Origin: Oasisia sp. SBJ-2009
Lineage: Eukaryota; Annelida; Polychaeta; Sabellida; Siboglinidae
Direction of reading: 5' to 3'
DNA: 64,000 nt
Assembly (NCBI GenBank): GCA_964017155.1
Contig: OZ024854.1
Span: 14,709,681-14,773,680, forward strand
Positions 12,643-25,219 of the stretch are shown piece after piece. How positions within the stretch are numbered: the first letter of the stretch is position 1; each line of letters opens with the position of its first letter. Below the pieces are notes generated by a model. The model ran no database searches. It saw nothing but the letters and a program-made list of their open reading frames with translations, and was not told the origin of the DNA. The translations under genes and the position numbers were made by a program.

Positions 12643-12713
12643 TGTGGCTAAATGGCCTAATCGGTAAAGAGTTGGACTTGGAGTCATAACGTCTCACGAT
12701 CAAATCATGGCGT
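12643..12713 (+). repeat. degenerate tRNA-like segment (SINE head relic)
   Basis: It has an A-box-like string (tggcctaatcgg) and, about 40 bp on, a decayed B-box (cgatcaaatca). It does not fold cleanly into a cloverleaf with paired acceptor stems, so it is most likely a relic of a tRNA-derived SINE rather than a functional tRNA. Confidence 0.35.
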
Positions 12714-12767
12714 GTACTTTTTAGAAATGGTTCCTTTAGAATTGTGCTATTTTAGCTTGTAATTGAT

Positions 12768-13112
12768 TTTAAAACAAATGTAACATTATTAAGGGTTATA
12801 TAATTATGTCAACGTATGCGTGGTAAATGCATTTTTTTTTTTACAAAATTTTATTTTATGCCTAAGACAGCTACAATAATTTCAACTTATAATGTGAAAC
12901 AATTTGTGGTTAATATAAGATAAACAAAATTATTTAATTTAAAACAAATGTAACATTATTAAGGGTTATATAATTATGTCAACGTATGCGTGGTAAATGT
13001 ATTTTTTGTTACACAATTCTACCTTATTTTATACCTAAGACAGCTACAATAATTTCAACTTATAATGTGTAACAATTTGTGATTAATATAAGATAAAACA
13101 AAATTAAGCAAG
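12768..13112. repeat. tandem duplication, unit about 171 bp, two copies
   Basis: Two adjacent units start with aaaacaaatgtaacattatt (about 12772 and 12943). They run through gtcaacgtatgcgtggtaaa, gacagctacaataatttcaa and ttaatataagata with few differences. Confidence 0.8.
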
Positions 13113-13261
13113 CCACAAAATTATTGATGCATTATTAATAGCCGAAACTAATAAAAAAGAATAAACATTTTCCCAGACAAGGAAGCTATTTTGTCCATGG
13201 GTTATACCCTTAAAAAGGTAAGAGATTGGTAAGTACTACGAGGGCGGGTAAAGTTGTACAA

Positions 13262-13740
13262 TGTTTTCGAAACAGTTCTATGCCTGTATTTCAGATATGA
13301 GGTCGAGGTTAACATTTAAATACAAGTACGAGTACACTTTAAAAAAATACTAAATAATAGTGTGCTTTAACATTATTATTTAACCTAATTTATATAATTC
13401 AACATAACTAAATACATAATGGTAATTATTTTTTTGTTGGAAAATTGTAAAACCTAACACATTCCCTATGGAGATAGGTGGTACCACAAACTGGCTTTCG
13501 AAACAGTCCCATGCCTGTACTTCATACATGAGGCCAGGGTATCATTTGAGTACAAGTATGAGTACACTTTTTAAAAATATTAAATAATAGTGTGCTTTAA
13601 CATTATTAATTAATATAATTTATATAACTCAACTGAATACGTAATGGTAATTATTTATTATTTTTTGTCGGAAAATTGTAAACCTAACACATTCCCTATG
13701 GAGTTAGGTGGTACAGTGTACCACAAAATGGTTACACACA
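13262..13740. repeat. tandem duplication, unit about 230 bp, two copies
   Basis: Two adjacent units start at about 13266 and 13496 with tttcgaaacagt. They share gagtacact, taaataatagtgtgctttaa and aacacattccctatggag. The repeats are AT-rich and noncoding. Confidence 0.8.
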
Positions 13741-16700
13741 GTTGACATTCTACTATTTTTATACTTTAGCTCTTGCAACATCAAAGTTCATCCAGCAATA
13801 TTCTAATTAACTCAATCTGACAATGTAGTAGATCTCTCTGTAATACAAGCATGTGGCGTCACTGTGTTGATATATCTAGGGCAATATTAATTCGCCTAGC
13901 TACCAACTTACATGTAAATCAGGCAACAAATGTGATCGACGTTTGAGAGTTGAGATGTGTCTTTAATGAACACAAAAGAGTGGATAGTTAGCCATTGGAT
14001 ATCCCTAGCCTAGGTTCAAGGAGGAAATGAGATGTGCCTCTGCTGAGTTCCTTGTTTGTTCTGTGCTGGACTACTGCTTTATAAAGAGTATCCATGTTGC
14101 CATATCTGCAACTTTGCATAGCTTATGGCATTGCTGCTGTTCTTAGTTGCTGACGGGCCCTGATAGCATTTTCTTTATCAATAACCCCGTACTTTGGCTG
14201 TGGAGCTCTTCTGTAACCGATCATTAACTTTTTTTTTTAACAGGAGTTTGATTCTATAGCTACCAACAAATTAATTTTTTTCCGGTATACATGTATATTG
14301 AAAAAGTACTCAGATGTACTCATAATATACGAGGACGAGTACATGGCCCATAAGTTGATGGACATATTATTATTTCATACTAACTGTCCACAATGTGAAT
14401 GATAGATGCATTGCAAAAATGCATAATCCAAGTGTAAAATTATTTTGTAAAAGAGGAAAAGTCCCGTCTACTAAGCTTGCCGAAAGGTGTTGTAGTAGGA
14501 TAGTAGAAACCTCATGTACGAGGTAAATTGTAACACATGTATTAGCTGTGTAGCAAATTGTAATATTATGAAAAAACTACATAATGGACACAACTAAATG
14601 TACGCCATGTAAATAACTAGCTTCTTTTGAAAATAATAATAAAACAATTATACTGTAGCATACAAGCACATAATTTATTAGATCCCCTATAGAAATTTAC
14701 ATGTTCAGATATATGCAGTAATAAAAATAATATTTGAATTACAGTAACCGTCACTAACGCGTACATTGCAAACATTCTCATGTTTAAAAAACGTGATTTG
14801 ATTTAACAGCTGTTGCAAATATGTACACAATTTGACTTATCCAATGTCCGATTCGCATAGGTGACACAGACAGGACAAATTCTAAAAAGTGCTTTTATGT
14901 GGGACACTGCTAATGTTGATGTCATGAATGTCATGACTCGTTTGCTGTAAATGACAAGGCAGACATTAGTTTATACCACCGTATTACGCCAACCAATAAC
15001 ATATATACATAATACAATATATACAAGATCTGCCTATATAATTCTAAGTCAACTAACAGCATACAAGCACATAAAATGGATGTTGACCCTTGACCGTGAC
15101 ATTTGCTATATTTTACTTTCTGAGGAAACACTGCCAGCTACATGACATCTTCATTACATCTAATTGGCACTTTAGGTGAATGAATATCAAAGTTAGATTA
15201 CAATTATTATATTACAAATACAATTACAGTTATGCAACTGAAAACAGCCCTTAGCAATATATTGACCTCATCAATACGGGGCATTCCATATAAAATCAAT
15301 CAAGAAATTATATGACCGTCTTTGAATTTGATGATATTTGGTGTATTAGTTTATGATAATGATTCTAAGCAGCCCACCAAATGTTAAGTCAATCTGACCT
15401 TCACATCAAGAGATAGAGGTCATCAAACGTTGACCTGACCTTGATGCCCAGCGAGCTTTCAGGTGTCATAACTCCACTCCTAGGAGACCAACCTACAGAT
15501 GTAATGTTGGTGTCATTTTAAAGCTAGTAGAATTGTCTACCTATTTAGACAATAACCCACATATCAACATTTTTAAACAACTGTTTGACCTTTGACCTGA
15601 CTTGAAGTAACAAAAACATGTAATCTCCGATTTTGCTTATTTTCTATGCTGAAGCTTACATATATAGCAACAATATGTGCAAGTTTTATCGTGTGCAATT
15701 GAATACTTCAGGAGTTATGAATTTAAAAAAAGATTATGCTGACATGTAGGCAATAAGTAGCCCTAATGCTCTTTTAGTATGCAAGCGGTTGCTAATGGCC
15801 TAGAATATGTTGTTGCAGTTATTACCATTAGCCTACTATCCACACATTGATATAATCATGTACTGGTGTGCTTAATGTGCATGCACATGTGCTTGCATGT
15901 ATGTGTGTATGTGCATATGTAAAACTTCATGCCAAAATTGGGCTAAATTTATTTGCCCAAGATCGATTTGAAGAAATATTTTTTTGTATTAGTTTGCATT
16001 CATGATTGTATGTTACAAACCAACCATATTTTAGGTCAATCTGACCATCATTTACCGGTAGTCGTAGTCAGGTAATTTTGGTGACTTCTAACTTTGATAT
16101 TGAACATGTCTGTATATAAATCATAATTATTTGATCTAACCTTGACTACCTAGTGACTATCTAGATGTCATAGCTTATCCCCAAAAGTCAAATAGTAAAT
16201 GGCTTTTGTTGTCTCTGCTACCTACAGGTACACACATATTATACATACCAACAAATACAGGTATTTACCACATCTGTAGAGAATATGCAAAGAAACAAAC
16301 AGAACATTTTATGATGGCAGCAACCATTTGCATACTGATATATTATGTGGCAAATTTAGTTGTGAGTATACCACTACAGCAGCATAAAGGAGTGCAATGT
16401 GCCTGATAATACTTTCTGCAATTATTGCCAATTATATATGGTTCAAAATAGAAGTAAAGAAAATTAGAGTTAATTGATTTTTGCAATGTATGGGAAACAT
16501 AGATTGTGATCATAAACAATATATCATCAAAATCGAAGATGGTCATGTAAATGTCACCCTTTTTATTGATTTGACATTGAATGCCTCATACTCCATTAGT
16601 TCATAATTTGACTGTGGCACTTGTCAGGCCAATCGGTCTGGTGAATTTTAGCTTTGCACTCTATTTGAGAGGGTATTGTAAGCAGTGAAATACCATTGGC

Positions 16701-18230
16701 CTCACTGGCCAGTGTCAGGTATTCCACTGGCAACAGCCAATCCAAACTGTCCAGCCAAAACATCACTACCTTTGCCATCCTAGCACATACAAAGTCACAA
16801 ATAGCATACAAAGCACTCATTAGTGTGTATTTAGGAATTAGGCATGTTCTAGACTATTTACACCCTATGACTATTTTGGGTGTGAGTAAGTAGGTAACAT
16901 GTTTTGTTATTTAAAGCCAATTTTACTTCGAACAAATATCAAATTTTGGACTGCCAACATCAATATAAAAAGAAAAAAATACTAACATGGTTTCATATAC
17001 AGTTACTTCAAGTTTTTAAAGTAAAAGAAACTAAAACGTATTTTTAAATAGTAATTTTAGTGTTAAACGTCTCACATTAGCAAGACACATGACAATGTGC
17101 ATTTGCCTTTCGCCGATTTGATTGAAGGCTTGCTCTTATCTGAAATAAAACAAGTACAATTACATTAGTCATCTAACAATAAACTATATGAACATGTGCA
17201 TCAAAATAAGTTGGACATTAAAATGAGGAAAATATATAAATAATATTTACAGACTATTTTACACTGTCATGTGTATTATTTCATAAGATATTCATGTGTA
17301 TGCATGCGTGCATGTGTGTGGCTGTAAACATGCTGTACCATTGACAATAACCATGCATACCATTTGCTGTCATCTTGTGAGCGGCATAGCTCGTTGTTTT
17401 GGCATGTTGCTGCTAAAGCTACAAAAATAAAGAAATTTTTATAAGCAAATCGTATGTTCACTTGGATATTGTGTCATGTCATTAATATTTTTTATGATGT
17501 GTACAGTACTCAAGTAATATCCCATGCTCTAGAACTGACCGATAACTATAATATATTTATGCTGACCACATCGCCCTTTTGACCTTAAACGTAAGCTAAG
17601 ATGTGCTGTTCATAAAATATAAAAACATAAATATGCATGGAATTATGTTGACAGATTGAATTACCAGAATGAAGCATAGAGTTTTAGCAAAGATACGGTT
17701 ATAAGGGTAAAATTGAGTTGGGATTCTATTACAAGTCCCACCTATTTTGTTACACTGTCCAGTTTCACACTGATTCATGCGATATAAAATGAAAACATAG
17801 ACAGATTTACACACAGTAGACAGGACACAATTATTTACACTAGCTAGTGACATTAGTTTAACTTATCACAGATATCCCAAAAATGTGATTAATGTTTTGA
17901 GAAAGATGTTTAGAGGCATGTTTGTGCTACGAACAGAAAAGCCCCGAAAATTGGAACTGAAGTCTGACGTCTTTGGCACTTGAATAATATCGGGGTCCAC
18001 CTCAATTATGTCAGCTTAGGCTAAATTTGATATAACACCAGTGCTCCAGTTCCATCCTTCTACAATATCACGTGCATATTTTCCGAAAATAATGGTTCTT
18101 AATAAAGTTCGACCTCTTCGTTGAATCAAACACGGTTTTTGGTCACAAAGCTGCTCTAAGTCTAAGGTGTAATATTACTTAAACAGAAAATGAGCATAAG
18201 AATGTCGACGACGACGGATCAATCGTCGTA
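13741..18230. other. long stretch without recognised genes
   Basis: About 4.5 kb of AT-rich sequence. At 15260-16200 there is text of the tgacctttgacctgac type (repeated ggtcat/tgacct words), common in dispersed invertebrate repeats, with no clear unit length. The open frames (60-85 aa) are unrecognised and probably random. Confidence 0.4.
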
Positions 18231-18239
18231 TGTTTAGAT

Positions 18240-18419
18240 AAAAATATAATTATAATCACAACGTTCTATTTCTAGGACTAGGAGCGACCGGATTCACTTC
18301 ATGTCTACTCCTTTTCAAAACATTTTCTTAATTGTATTTCATTCGTAACATGTGACTTTTTATTTGTATTGCTTGTATTTAATGTTGTGTGTTTTGAAAT
18401 AAATTGAATTGAATTGATT
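18240..18419 (+). repeat. LINE-like 3' tail ending in (ATTGA)n
   Basis: A 3'-end-like segment ends ttttgaaataaattgaattgaattg, containing an AATAAA signal and a short pentamer tail of the kind left by some LINEs. An inverted counterpart (ttgaattgaattgacatttatttgg) starts at about 38933. No coding remnant is attached here. Confidence 0.4.
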
Positions 18420-19093
18420 TCTTCCAACTGTCAAATCCAAATTAATTGTTTACTTTTAAGTTTAACTAAATATAGGAGTATACTTCAGCTTCAACTGCAT
18501 ATAATTACATGCATCTAACAAAGATAGGCAACTAGACCCTACTTGTTTATGTAAACGGGGGATTTACCATTGAAGACAGAACACACGCGTAAATGAATAG
18601 ACCATTTATTGTGGTGCGTTCTATATTATATGACTAAACAAAAATAAAACCCCCAACTAGGAATGCAGTCACTACACCGCAGCTGAATACGGCTCAGTAC
18701 TACCACTGGTAGTAGCCGTACTATGTGTACTCTCTGTCCTACATGTTGTCTTTCTTGCGTCTTACAAGGGATGGTAGAGAGTGTCCAAAACACGTCTCTT
18801 TTATACAGGAATTACATCCTGTCCATGGTTTTTCTGGGAATGAAAGCTAAATGCAGAATTCTTGCTCAATGGTAGTAAATAGGATGCGACTGGGCCTGCT
18901 GGCAGTTATGACACATGTCAACATGCAGTTTTTCTAGGGAGGCAATCTGTTATCTGCATCCTTCTTGGTTGCGCAACCCTTGCACCCCAGCGGTAACAGG
19001 ATACGATTCCATTCTGCATTGGCTGCCTCCATGACACATGGCACCACAGGGTAAACAGCTAGGGGGAGGTGATTTATGGGTTCTCCCCAACTA

Positions 19094-19213
19094 CAGTTAA
19101 CAATCTATTCAGTAATCCTACCGGTTACATAGTCCTGTTAACAATCTATTCAGTAACCCTACCGGTTACATACTACAGTTAACAATATATGCAGTAACCC
19201 TACCGGTTACATT
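19094..19213. repeat. tandem repeat, 45-47 bp unit, three copies
   Basis: Three units of the form acagttaacaatctattcag followed by taaccctaccggttacat stand in a row with a few substitutions. Confidence 0.85.
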
Positions 19214-19687
19214 TAAATCATCCTCAATTAGCCATTGACCGTACAGGCGCGTAGCCAGCGATAGTTTGTATGTGGGCAACTGGGCATGCCATAAATATGG
19301 AGCGTATCGAGCGGTGGCATCTTTGTGAATGTGGTATGCCGTTTCCGTGCGGTCTGCCAATTGTGGCCTGCCTTTTAGTGTGGCCCCCTCCTGACAGCGC
19401 TTTTCACCGGAATTCCCTTCTTCGAGGTCTAAACCAAATCAGTGAATTCTAACTGGCGAGGCTCGCCAGGACAATGTTTCGTCTTTTGCTCCTTTTTATC
19501 TTAAAATGGCATATTATATGAAAATAAGTTGATAGGTAGTTGAGGAAAACAATATATAGTGTACGGGGAATGCTGGTTTACTGGAACATTTTATTTTAAA
19601 CATGGCGGAAGTCAGAATGCAACTTTAAAACCGCGGTGTCCCGTACGTGGTGGTATATGCACAACTGGTCTCCCTATGCAGCATTTA

Positions 19688-19840
<153 letters not shown>

Positions 19841-20159
19841 CTCTCTATCTCCCTGACTCTCATTGTTACATTGCTTATCTGTCCCTTTCTCTCATTCTAT
19901 CACTGTCTCTTTGTCTTTCGGTGTCTTACTTCCCATTGCTCTCTATGCCTGTCTCTCTTCCAGTCGGTCTGTCTGTCTATCTGTCGGTCTGTCTGTCTCT
20001 CTTTCTCTCTTAAAGATAAGATGCCTAAATAAGGTTATGATGTTGAATGACAATGTGCTCTCAAGGTTTCTTTATACCAGTTCAAGGACATGTTGCCAGT
20101 GGCGTAGGCAGGATTATGTGTTGGAGGGAGCCACCTGTCACCCAAGCAAACAATGATAT

Positions 20160-20420
20160 AGAGTAATGGGATGGCGCCCCTTGCGGACAGGTCAAGAACT
20201 AATACTGTCCAAAATAGTGCGGCTTGCTTTTAAAAGTAGGTCAAAAGGTCATACAGCGGCCCCTGGCGGATAGGTGATGAAGAAGTGGTGCCCCTGCGAA
20301 TAGGTCAAGAACCAGTACTGTCAAAATTCAGGTGTTTTATTTTTAAACTTGGTCTAAAAATAGTTAAAAGGTCAAGAGGCGCCCCTGGAGGAAATATCAT
20401 CAACCACACAGTTGTTTAAA
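20160..20420. repeat. degenerate tandem repeat with gcgcccctggcggatagg core
   Basis: Imperfect units share a GCCCCT-GCGGA-AGGTCAAGAAC core with cagtactgtcaaaat, at about 20172, 20257, 20288 and 20378. It follows agtggcgtaggcagg at about 20098, which resembles the hAT-like terminus seen at 978, so this may be a decayed element. Confidence 0.5.
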
Positions 20421-20737
20421 GGTCAAAATATTAAAGTCAAAGATCAGTGTTCAAGTAAAATATCATGATCACGTTCTGCATGTAGACCACTTGGGTCACG
20501 TTCCTTGCGCGGAGAGACCTATGCATATTACGCAAAAAAGAGCATGCAGTGCCTTTTTCCATTTAATCCATAGCAAGCATCAGAGGTCGACCTCTTTCAT
20601 TGGTGTATAACAACCAGTAACAAAATAACATAAAAATAGCATCTCGTACGCACGTTGTATTGTATATGCTAATTCATTTAAATGTATAAATATTATTTCT
20701 TTATTTTATTATTGCGAATTTCTCATTTTTAATGCAG

Positions 20738-20771
20738 GCAACAAAGGACGATGAGTGAAACGGAACCAATG
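20738..20771 (+). CDS. exon 1 (or first coding exon) of the UBA/microexon host gene
   Basis: The exon lies between an acceptor (tctcatttttaatgcag) and a strong donor (gtaagc). The ATG at 20751 starts MSETEPM and ends in phase 0, which matches the phase-0 start of the UBA exon 570 bp downstream. Because an acceptor precedes the ATG, a 5' UTR exon should lie upstream; alternatively the frame continues upstream (QQRT before the M, no stop inside the exon). I choose the ATG as the likely start because the UBA domain follows at once. Confidence 0.55.
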
Positions 20772-21340
20772 GTAAGCATTTCGAAAAATATTTTTAGAAT
20801 GGGGAAACGTTCGGTGTATCTTGTGAGTCTGTGAGTTGGTCTTTTAGATCAGCTATATTTAACGTGGATGTAATGATTCACATGGACATAATTTGGGCGT
20901 TTTCTAGGGGTAACACGCGTATTTTGAAATATATATTGTTCTCATGGGTAATGTGGCAATCCCTGTTCAGGGCAACTATTCACAGTGGGTGGTGCCTGCT
21001 ATAGATAATTCTAGTGTTAGGATGAGGCTAGTACCAGGCCGTAATGGTAGTTTTGAACAATGGGAAGAACTGGCAGTTATTTCCGGGATCTGTTCCTACA
21101 AGCGTATTGCGGAATTTGTAGCATATAGCCAACGTGTTCTTGTGTAGGGGTGGCTTTAATTTTGTTTCGTGTGTTTATAGAAATATGCAGAACCTAACAT
21201 GCAGAACTTAACCGAAATGTTAGGCTGGCATAATTTTTATTTAATGTCATGTTTCTGTTCGGATATTTGTAGGTAAAAACTTATTGTTGGCTTACATAGC
21301 AAAAGTGGATTTTGTTTCACAAGTTTGCGGTTATTTGTAG

Positions 21341-21442
21341 TTCACCGAGGCCCTGTTGGTAGAAATGGGGTTTACTCCTAATGAATGTTATGCTGCTGTT
21401 CGCGCTGGCAACCAGACAATTGATGAAGCCGTGGATTGGTTT
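21341..21442 (+). CDS. UBA-domain exon of the host gene
   Basis: A 102-nt, phase 0-0 exon between acceptor ttatttgtag and donor gtatat. Its 34 residues form nearly a whole ubiquitin-associated domain: helix 1 with ALLVEMGF (the characteristic MGF loop), TPNECYAAV for helix 2, then GNQTIDEAVDWF for helix 3. UBA domains are three-helix bundles of about 40 residues that bind ubiquitin, so the product probably binds ubiquitin or a ubiquitinated partner. Joining exon 1 puts the domain at residues 8-41. N-terminal UBA domains occur in several signalling proteins (UBASH3 for example), but the downstream exons do not match any I know. Confidence 0.8.
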
Positions 21443-21598
21443 GTATATTAGATATGATATAATATTAGCTGCCTAAAATGTAAATGTCTTGCTTTTATAT
21501 AATATTACTCTTTTATATGTCACTGAGTCTCAATCACATGTTCCATTAATATATGCAAATAACATTAAGACACTAATAATACTTAGCCATGCAGAATA

Positions 21599-21670
21599 GG
21601 ACGCGGTGGCCAAGTGGTTAGAGTCCAGGACTTTCAACCAGTGGACCAGGGTTCAAATCCGGTTCTGACC
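21599..21670 (+). repeat. tRNA-like head with A and B boxes
   Basis: Contains A-box tggccaagtgg and B-box ggttcaaatcc at tRNA-like spacing, so it is a tRNA-derived sequence with an internal pol III promoter pattern. The sequence that follows (21700-22550) matches, piece by piece, the 5' part of an RTE-like LINE that also follows a tRNA-like head at 59070. It is not a functional tRNA, because the 3' acceptor arm is not paired. Confidence 0.65.
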
Positions 21671-22560
21671 GATCGTTAATGTGATACTGACATAGCCACC
21701 GTTTTGAAACTTGGACACGCTAATTTGCTTGCCTCTTCCAACTCGAACTGGCCAGGATGAAAGGGCCTAGACCAACAATACCAGCATGCAGTGAACTGCA
21801 AAATCAAGGATCCCAGACACAAGCGGTATCGAAAGAGTCGGGGACCACAGTGGCGGCTCATTCTGGTCAGCTTAGTCTAGTAAGGTGCTAAGGATCTCTC
21901 GGTCAATGAAAAACACTAAAAGAGTGTAAGTATAATAACGATAGCATGGAATATGAATAGATACAATAACTGGAAGAACGCAGGGAGACTAGGGATGTGA
22001 TCGGATTACACAATTCAAAAGAAAAGACGAATGTTTCACAATATTAAAATGCGGCCACATACAGACCGATTCGAGGGAAACAACGGCCAAGCAGAAGTAA
22101 AAATGTAAAGACACCATAATGAGGGTAAATAGTATCAGTCCCAGAGTAGCAAAACTTGTTCTGTGTATAAAAAAAAAACCCCACTACAAACTGAAGATAG
22201 AATATGCACCAACAACAACGAAAAAGGGACCACCAAAATAGATAACAGCACAAATTGGATCACAGAAACATCGAATTCCAAGTTGAACTGCAAAATGAAT
22301 TCGAAACACTGTAAGAACAAGACGACAATCGACACTATGAATGAGCTTAAACTTCATAGATATGTGCGATGAATGTAGTCAAAACAATCACAAACAAGTA
22401 AAATCGGATGATTATATCGGCATGGATCAACATACCTGCCGAAGAAACGACGAGAAAAGGCGGAAAACGATGGTTATAAAACGAACAGAATACGAAGAAA
22501 AGAAAGCAAGGGATGAAAACAACTTTGTTAGTACGTTCAATCTGCAACCAATGTAACAAT
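21671..22560 (+). pseudogene. RTE-like LINE relic, 5' part
   Basis: Landmarks shared with the copy at 59170-60330 include cgaaacttggac..., ttccaactcgaactggccag, ccaacaataccagca, gggatgtgatcggattac, aaacaacggccaagcag, gagggtaaatagtatcag and ccagagtagcaaaact. Further on, a pre-RT relic (SKLNCKMNSKHCKNK, then TTIDTMNEL) aligns with the same region at about 50050-50130. Stops in all frames. Confidence 0.6.
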
Positions 22561-22859
22561 TTCGATTTTTTCTTCAGATTGTTCATATTATATATGGTAT
22601 ATATATATTATATATGGCGTTATATTGGTCGAAACAAATATAGGCGTGTTCGAAGTAAAAATTGGTTAAATTATATTAAAACAATTTACAACCAATGAGA
22701 GGATTTCCATCGCCTTGGCGATGGTAATTCAGAAATATTCATTCAAACTAACCCACGCTTAGCCATAGATAGTCTACAGACTACGCCATTTTAGAAACAA
22801 AATGACGTAGTTAAGTCTTCTTGGTGGGCGTGAACTGTGCATACGTATTATTATATCTT

Positions 22860-24430
22860 ACTCTCTGACCTAACCACGAAAACGACCGCCAACAGCCGCC
22901 AAACTTCTCCCCACATTTCTTACATACAATGTCATATAAATACACTACATTACAAAAAACATCACTTGTATTCCTCTAGCGAAGAAAATTCACAAAAGAA
23001 ACACGCAAATCTTGACGGATGGCAATTTGACAACTTCGACTATCGTAAACTCGCTGTTATATGTAGCTTTACACAAAAAAACCGCTAGATGGCGGGTTTG
23101 TACGCGCGAATATTTATAAACCTTACTGGATTCGCACGCGCGCGCACGCGCGAATTAGTTAAATTACATCACTGTAGTCTGCAGAACATGTTAAAAGGCA
23201 AACTAAGGTAACGCTTTGGTGATATGGGCCTAATAGAGTTGATAAAAAGTAACAATTTAATATAAAATATTTAATTTTAATAGTTTATTTTATATAGCGC
23301 CAACATAATTGTTTGTGGCGCTTTCTCAACATACTATTATTAAAGTATATGCAATAAGAGGAACGCCACCCACAGGTAATATTTAAAAATAAATATTAAA
23401 AATACAAGTGACTGCATAATTATCTAAAATTGCCTATTAGTCATAAAAGAGGTATGGAAATTACGTGTTTTTCAATGATGTCACAATGCTTATTTTATCA
23501 ATATTTCTATAAGCATCCCGCGTGTACTGCGAGCATGCAAGCTTATATTACATACGCGATGTTTTAACAATAATAACTAAAACAATAACATATTAATATT
23601 TTTAAATCCACCAAAACCTTCTTTTTCTACCACCATATATTTCCCATATATTCATATTCCTGTTAACATTTTAGTGATTTATTGTTTCGATAATTAATAA
23701 AGTGTCTTGTCCAAAAATATTTATTACATATATGGTGGTGGAAATGTCATTCATAAACAAATAGCTTAAATAATATTTTTTTATGCATAATGGTTGTGTA
23801 TGTGCTGAATGAAAATTATTGTTACGTCGTACTTATTTGACTATTTTAACTATTTATTACTATTGACCATACCTTTACATTCATTTATCACAATTGTTGT
23901 TATGGAATTTGTATGTTTATTTATGTCTGATAGGTCACTTTAGTTAATTATATTGACACGTGTATTTTCATAATTTTTTAAATAAATATTATCGGTGGGT
24001 AGTTTTCTCTTTATTGTATTTTTAATAGCATTTTATTGTGAAGTGCCAGAAACAATTATGGATGTGGCGCTATATAAATAAAATATTATTATATTATAAT
24101 AAAACTCATAATTGTGTGCAAATCATAGTGATGATAATAATTCATTATTATTTATAAGTAATTAAACTATTTCGCGCGTGCAGTATTTTGTGTAAAGCTA
24201 ACTGTTTATATCGATTTTACGGTACCGCTGGGCGGCCGAAGAAGTTGTCCTTGAGATCTGCGCGTTTGTTTTGTGAATTTTCTTCGTTAGAGGAATGCAA
24301 GATATTTTATTTTATAACATAGTATATATGCATATGTATGTAAGATATGTGAGGAGAAGTTTGGCGGCTGTTAGTGGTCGTTTTCATGGTTACGTCAATC
24401 AAATCGGGTCGTCTAGTATCCGCACTGTGT
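22860..24430. repeat. long imperfect inverted repeat (foldback), arms about 350-500 bp
   Basis: The left arm (22860-23350) reappears reverse-complemented in 24040-24430. Shared words, from outside in, include aaccacgaaaacgaccgcc, aacagccgccaaacttctcc, cacatttcttacataca, attcctctagcgaagaaaat, tagctttacacaaaa and, at the inner ends, tatatagcgcca with ataattgttt. The roughly 700-bp middle is AT-rich. Both arms hold CpG-rich patches (cgcgcgcacgcgcg at about 23138). It could be a foldback transposon or an inverted duplication of a genomic segment; no coding sequence is recognised. Confidence 0.65.
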
Positions 24431-24527
24431 CTGCGACTGTCCCAACGAATCAACCGAACCACTGTTTCAGTTCTGCTCGATTCAAAGGTTAACAGTTAGA
24501 ATTTTAGACTTTAAAGTCACATTTTGA

Positions 24528-25219
24528 GTAAACCGCTGACGTTAAAAAAAATTGAGTAAACGAAATCCACGATGGTCTAGACGCCGCCATAGGTGAAGGG
24601 TTAACTTGGCTTGGCCATTCAGCGCGCGGCATTCTATATCTCTGCTGAAGCCGGTCAGTTTCCTGCGACGTTGTTAAGGGTCAACAACTGCGAGTCTTCG
24701 ACAGTTCGTTCAGTTGGCGTGACATCTAGCAGCTGCTTATAGTCGCATATCTAAATCTGTGGTTAAATCTATGGTAAACTTGAGTAATTATGCCTTCGTG
24801 TTCGGCATACGGTTGCAATAATAGTTGAAACAACCGGTAGTATTGAAGCAATGGATTCACATTGGTGATTTGCGAGCGTACTGTTTGAAATCCGTCCAGT
24901 CCAAGTACAGTTCACTTTGCTCGGTCCATTTTGAGGAGAAATGCTTTGATGTAGACATGTATTATCAGTTGATGGGATGATTTCAGCGATAGCAATAATA
25001 GATAACTTTATATTTACCGTCATCAGCATGTTACGCGCGTTGCCGAGTTGCAGCCATTTCATGACAACAGCCAAACCCCAAGCAGGGAATCTACGTGGAG
25101 AGCGTCTCGTTCACCGTCGTGACGTCATTCTTCGTCTAAGATGGGGTAGCGCATAGTATTTGGATGGCTGGGTGTTAAAAAAAAATTCTGGTAAACTGCT
25201 GGCGTTAAAAAATTGAGTA
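24528..25219. repeat. THAP relic bounded by a 30-bp direct repeat
   Basis: A near-identical string, gtaaaccgctgacgttaaaa followed by ttgagta, occurs at 24528-24559 and 25191-25219 in the same orientation, bracketing the THAP remnant. It may mark a duplicated flank or the ends of a tandem unit. Confidence 0.5.
24790..24979 (+). pseudogene. THAP-domain (C2CH zinc finger) relic
   Basis: Starts at an ATG with MPSCSAYGCNN, the typical N-terminal C-x4-C of a THAP domain, then hits a stop. After a frame change it continues KQWIHIGDLRAY and KYSSLCSVHFEEKCFDVD, giving the C-x2-H-F half of the C2CH site about 35 codons downstream of the first pair, the expected spacing. THAP domains bind DNA and are found in P-element-type transposases and in host regulators. 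The stop and frameshift make this a dead copy, or fragments of exons; no DNA-transposase body is visible next to it. Confidence 0.65.

Noticed and set aside
21601..21670. functional tRNA gene
   Set aside because: A and B boxes are present, but the acceptor stem and anticodon arm do not pair properly, and the sequence continues into a LINE-like body.
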